Below are positions 63,396 through 64,000 of a stretch of DNA of 64,000 bases, piece by piece. How positions within the stretch are numbered: the first letter of the stretch is position 1; each line of letters opens with the position of its first letter. The notes beneath the pieces were generated by a model. It did not search any database and was not told the origin of the DNA. It saw only the letters and a program-made list of their open reading frames with translations. The stretch is from Gloeocapsopsis sp. IPPAS B-1203. Lineage in GTDB: Bacteria > Cyanobacteriota > Cyanobacteriia > Cyanobacteriales > Chroococcidiopsidaceae. The stretch is from positions 55,784 to 119,783 of the forward strand of contig NZ_PEIG01000017.1 in the NCBI RefSeq assembly GCF_002749975.1, read 5' to 3'. A program made the position numbers and the translations under genes.

Positions 63396-63773
63396 TCAGT
63401 TTCTCGCTCCGTTGCGTGCAGAGTTTTTTTTTCGAGTCAGCTTCAGTTTTTGCACAATCCGTCCCATCGTCGCCCGGCTAACCCTCACTCCAGTCTGTTG
63501 TTCTAGCCGCGCACACAACTCTACCAAAATGGCATCATTGTCCTCTGCTACTAGATTAACCAGCACTTGCTCTTGTTCTATGCTTAGTTTTGCTATCCTA
63601 CCTCCCCCGTGCGCTCTCGGCTCCACCGTTCCATTTGTGCGATAGCGCTTTAACAAATTTTCAATAAAACTTAGGCTAACTCGAAACCTTTTCGCTAGTT
63701 GTCGCTGCGAACCCTCTTGCTGATTATATGCCTCAATGATTTTTTGACGCAGGTCTACAGAGTATGCTTTCAT
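63396..63773 (-). CDS. IS630 transposase, N-terminal (helix-turn-helix) part
   Basis: A 125-residue frame: SVDLRQKIIEAYNQQEGSQR, RFRVSLSFIENLLKRYRTNG and a second winged-helix-like region with TGVRVSRATMGRIVQKLKL. These are the paired DNA-binding domains of IS630 transposases that recognise the inverted repeats. It ends just after a run of nine A. In the +1 frame, sequence continues as TLHATERETERVQQLRVQYW into the DDE part, so a slip at the A run (or one fewer A in the mRNA) would fuse the two. Confidence 0.85.
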   Translation of the reverse strand: MKAYSVDLRQKIIEAYNQQEGSQRQLAKRFRVSLSFIENLLKRYRTNGTVEPRAHGGGRIAKLSIEQEQVLVNLVAEDNDAILVELCARLEQQTGVRVSRATMGRIVQKLKLTRKKNSARNGARN

Positions 63774-63828
63774 CTAGTTTTGTTCCATTCTTACCCTTAA
63801 CTGTACCTTGCTCAATCAAGAATTGCTG

Positions 63829-63874
63829 TATCTTTGGGAAAGCCACGAATTTTGATGAGCTTGCCCTGGTCTAA
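63829..63874 (-). pseudogene. Upstream fragment of the interrupted IS4-type transposase
   Basis: On the minus strand this stretch encodes GKLIKIRGFPKD in the frame that resumes at 62806. Beyond about 63874 the IS5-type element begins, so the rest of the transposase was lost or displaced there. Confidence 0.72.
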
Positions 63875-64000
63875 GAGGATGTTTGAGAAGTAGCAAATTA
63901 TACTCATTGGGTAGAATGGAGGGATGAAGCGAAAACCTGACAATACTGACGTTAGCGATGTTGAGTGGGCAATTATTGAACCGTTGATTCCAGGAGTTCA
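63875..64000 (+). mobile_element. IS5-type insertion sequence (left end, runs off window)
   Basis: From about 63875 the sequence changes to GAGGATGTTTGAGAAGTAGC, a plausible IS end, followed by a transposase start. The exact end is uncertain because the right end is outside the window. Confidence 0.6.
63924..64000 (+). CDS. IS5-family transposase, partial at window end
   Basis: ATG 63924 with GGAGGG just before it encodes KRKPDNTDVSDVEWAIIEP and continues past the edge. The start S-D-x-E-W-x-x-I-x-P-L-I-P is characteristic of IS5-type (DUF4096-containing) transposases. Only 25 codons are visible. Confidence 0.78.
   Translation, partial: MKRKPDNTDVSDVEWAIIEPLIPGV

Larger units (their letters stand above)
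62807..63830 (-). mobile_element. IS630-family insertion sequence
   Basis: A 1,024-bp unit bounded by TA dinucleotides. The left end TACAGCAGTTCTC (62807-) is mirrored at the right by TACAGCAATTCTTG reading inward from 63830. It inserted at a TA within the IS4-type gene and duplicated it, the standard IS630 target choice. The transposase lies on the minus strand in three frames: a helix-turn-helix frame, a DDE frame, and a short C-terminal frame. Confidence 0.88.

Noticed and set aside
1..64000. CRISPR arrays, rRNA genes, replication origin, phage attachment sites
   Set aside because: I looked for regularly spaced direct repeats, conserved rRNA segments, DnaA-box clusters with dnaA/dnaN, and integrase or tRNA-end duplications, and found none.

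Overview
The window is chromosomal DNA of a cyanobacterium. Direct evidence is psbU (an extrinsic photosystem II subunit), a BtpA-type photosystem I biogenesis gene, a PucC-like carrier, hemJ, and HIP1 palindromes (GCGATCGC) spread through genes and spacers alike. A Chroococcidiopsis/Gloeocapsopsis-like lineage is my guess from protein style only. About 60 genes are present, mostly in short operons or alone, with one tRNA, no rRNA and no CRISPR array.

Layout. 1-2072: a small tandem MshEN-type protein interrupted by a stop, a secreted protein, a GC-rich structured spacer and tRNA-Leu(UAG). 2252-7285: a pseudokinase-WD40 protein, an overlapping pair of tiny genes (DUF6888/DUF6887), a TetR regulator with twin operators facing a flavin monooxygenase, and a first hicBA module. 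7448-13493: an HlyD adaptor, a cupin/ChaN operon, a 201-bp MITE and a Cache-HAMP-PAS histidine kinase. 13833-20642: IMPase/PucC pair, aldo-keto reductase, a broken methyltransferase gene, a DEAD-box helicase and rimO. 21075-29102: btpA, VKOR-thioredoxin, a CHASE2-PAS-GGDEF cyclase, a truncated DUF928 gene, nadB, psbU with a clear terminator, and a DUF3120 gene. 29354-36799: uppP, a cyanobacterial radical SAM protein, a GH10-like secreted protein and a GH31 glucosidase. 36899-51329: signalling genes (an AhpD-like hybrid kinase, a HisKA_2 kinase next to a receiver-kinase, a CHAT-like/TPR protein) with a membrane subtilase, a thioredoxin and a HAD phosphatase between them. 51451-62430: ddl, miaB, a second hicBA module, an RTX protein, a rRNA methyltransferase, hemJ and a VOC protein. 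62457-64000: nested insertion sequences.

How it fits together. Housekeeping functions (NAD, haem, cell wall, tRNA and ribosome modification) alternate with sensory and accessory genes. The accessory layer is visibly decaying: I count a nonsense codon in the MshEN gene, two damaged hicA toxins beside intact hicB genes, a methyltransferase with two stops and a frameshift, a cut-off DUF928 gene, a cut-off vMAP-type helix-turn-helix gene, and an IS630 with a frameshifted transposase sitting in an older IS. Several of these, and the 58-codon gene at 4457-4633 that appears to start with ATC, only show when frames are read through stops or without a standard start codon.

Most striking candidates: the MshEN repeat protein whose fourth 24-residue repeat continues exactly through a TGA; the kinase-WD40 protein that has lost its catalytic Asp, Lys and DFG Gly; the structured GC-rich spacer before tRNA-Leu; and the AhpD-like domain fused to a hybrid histidine kinase. 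I see no complete, clearly new defence or biosynthetic system.
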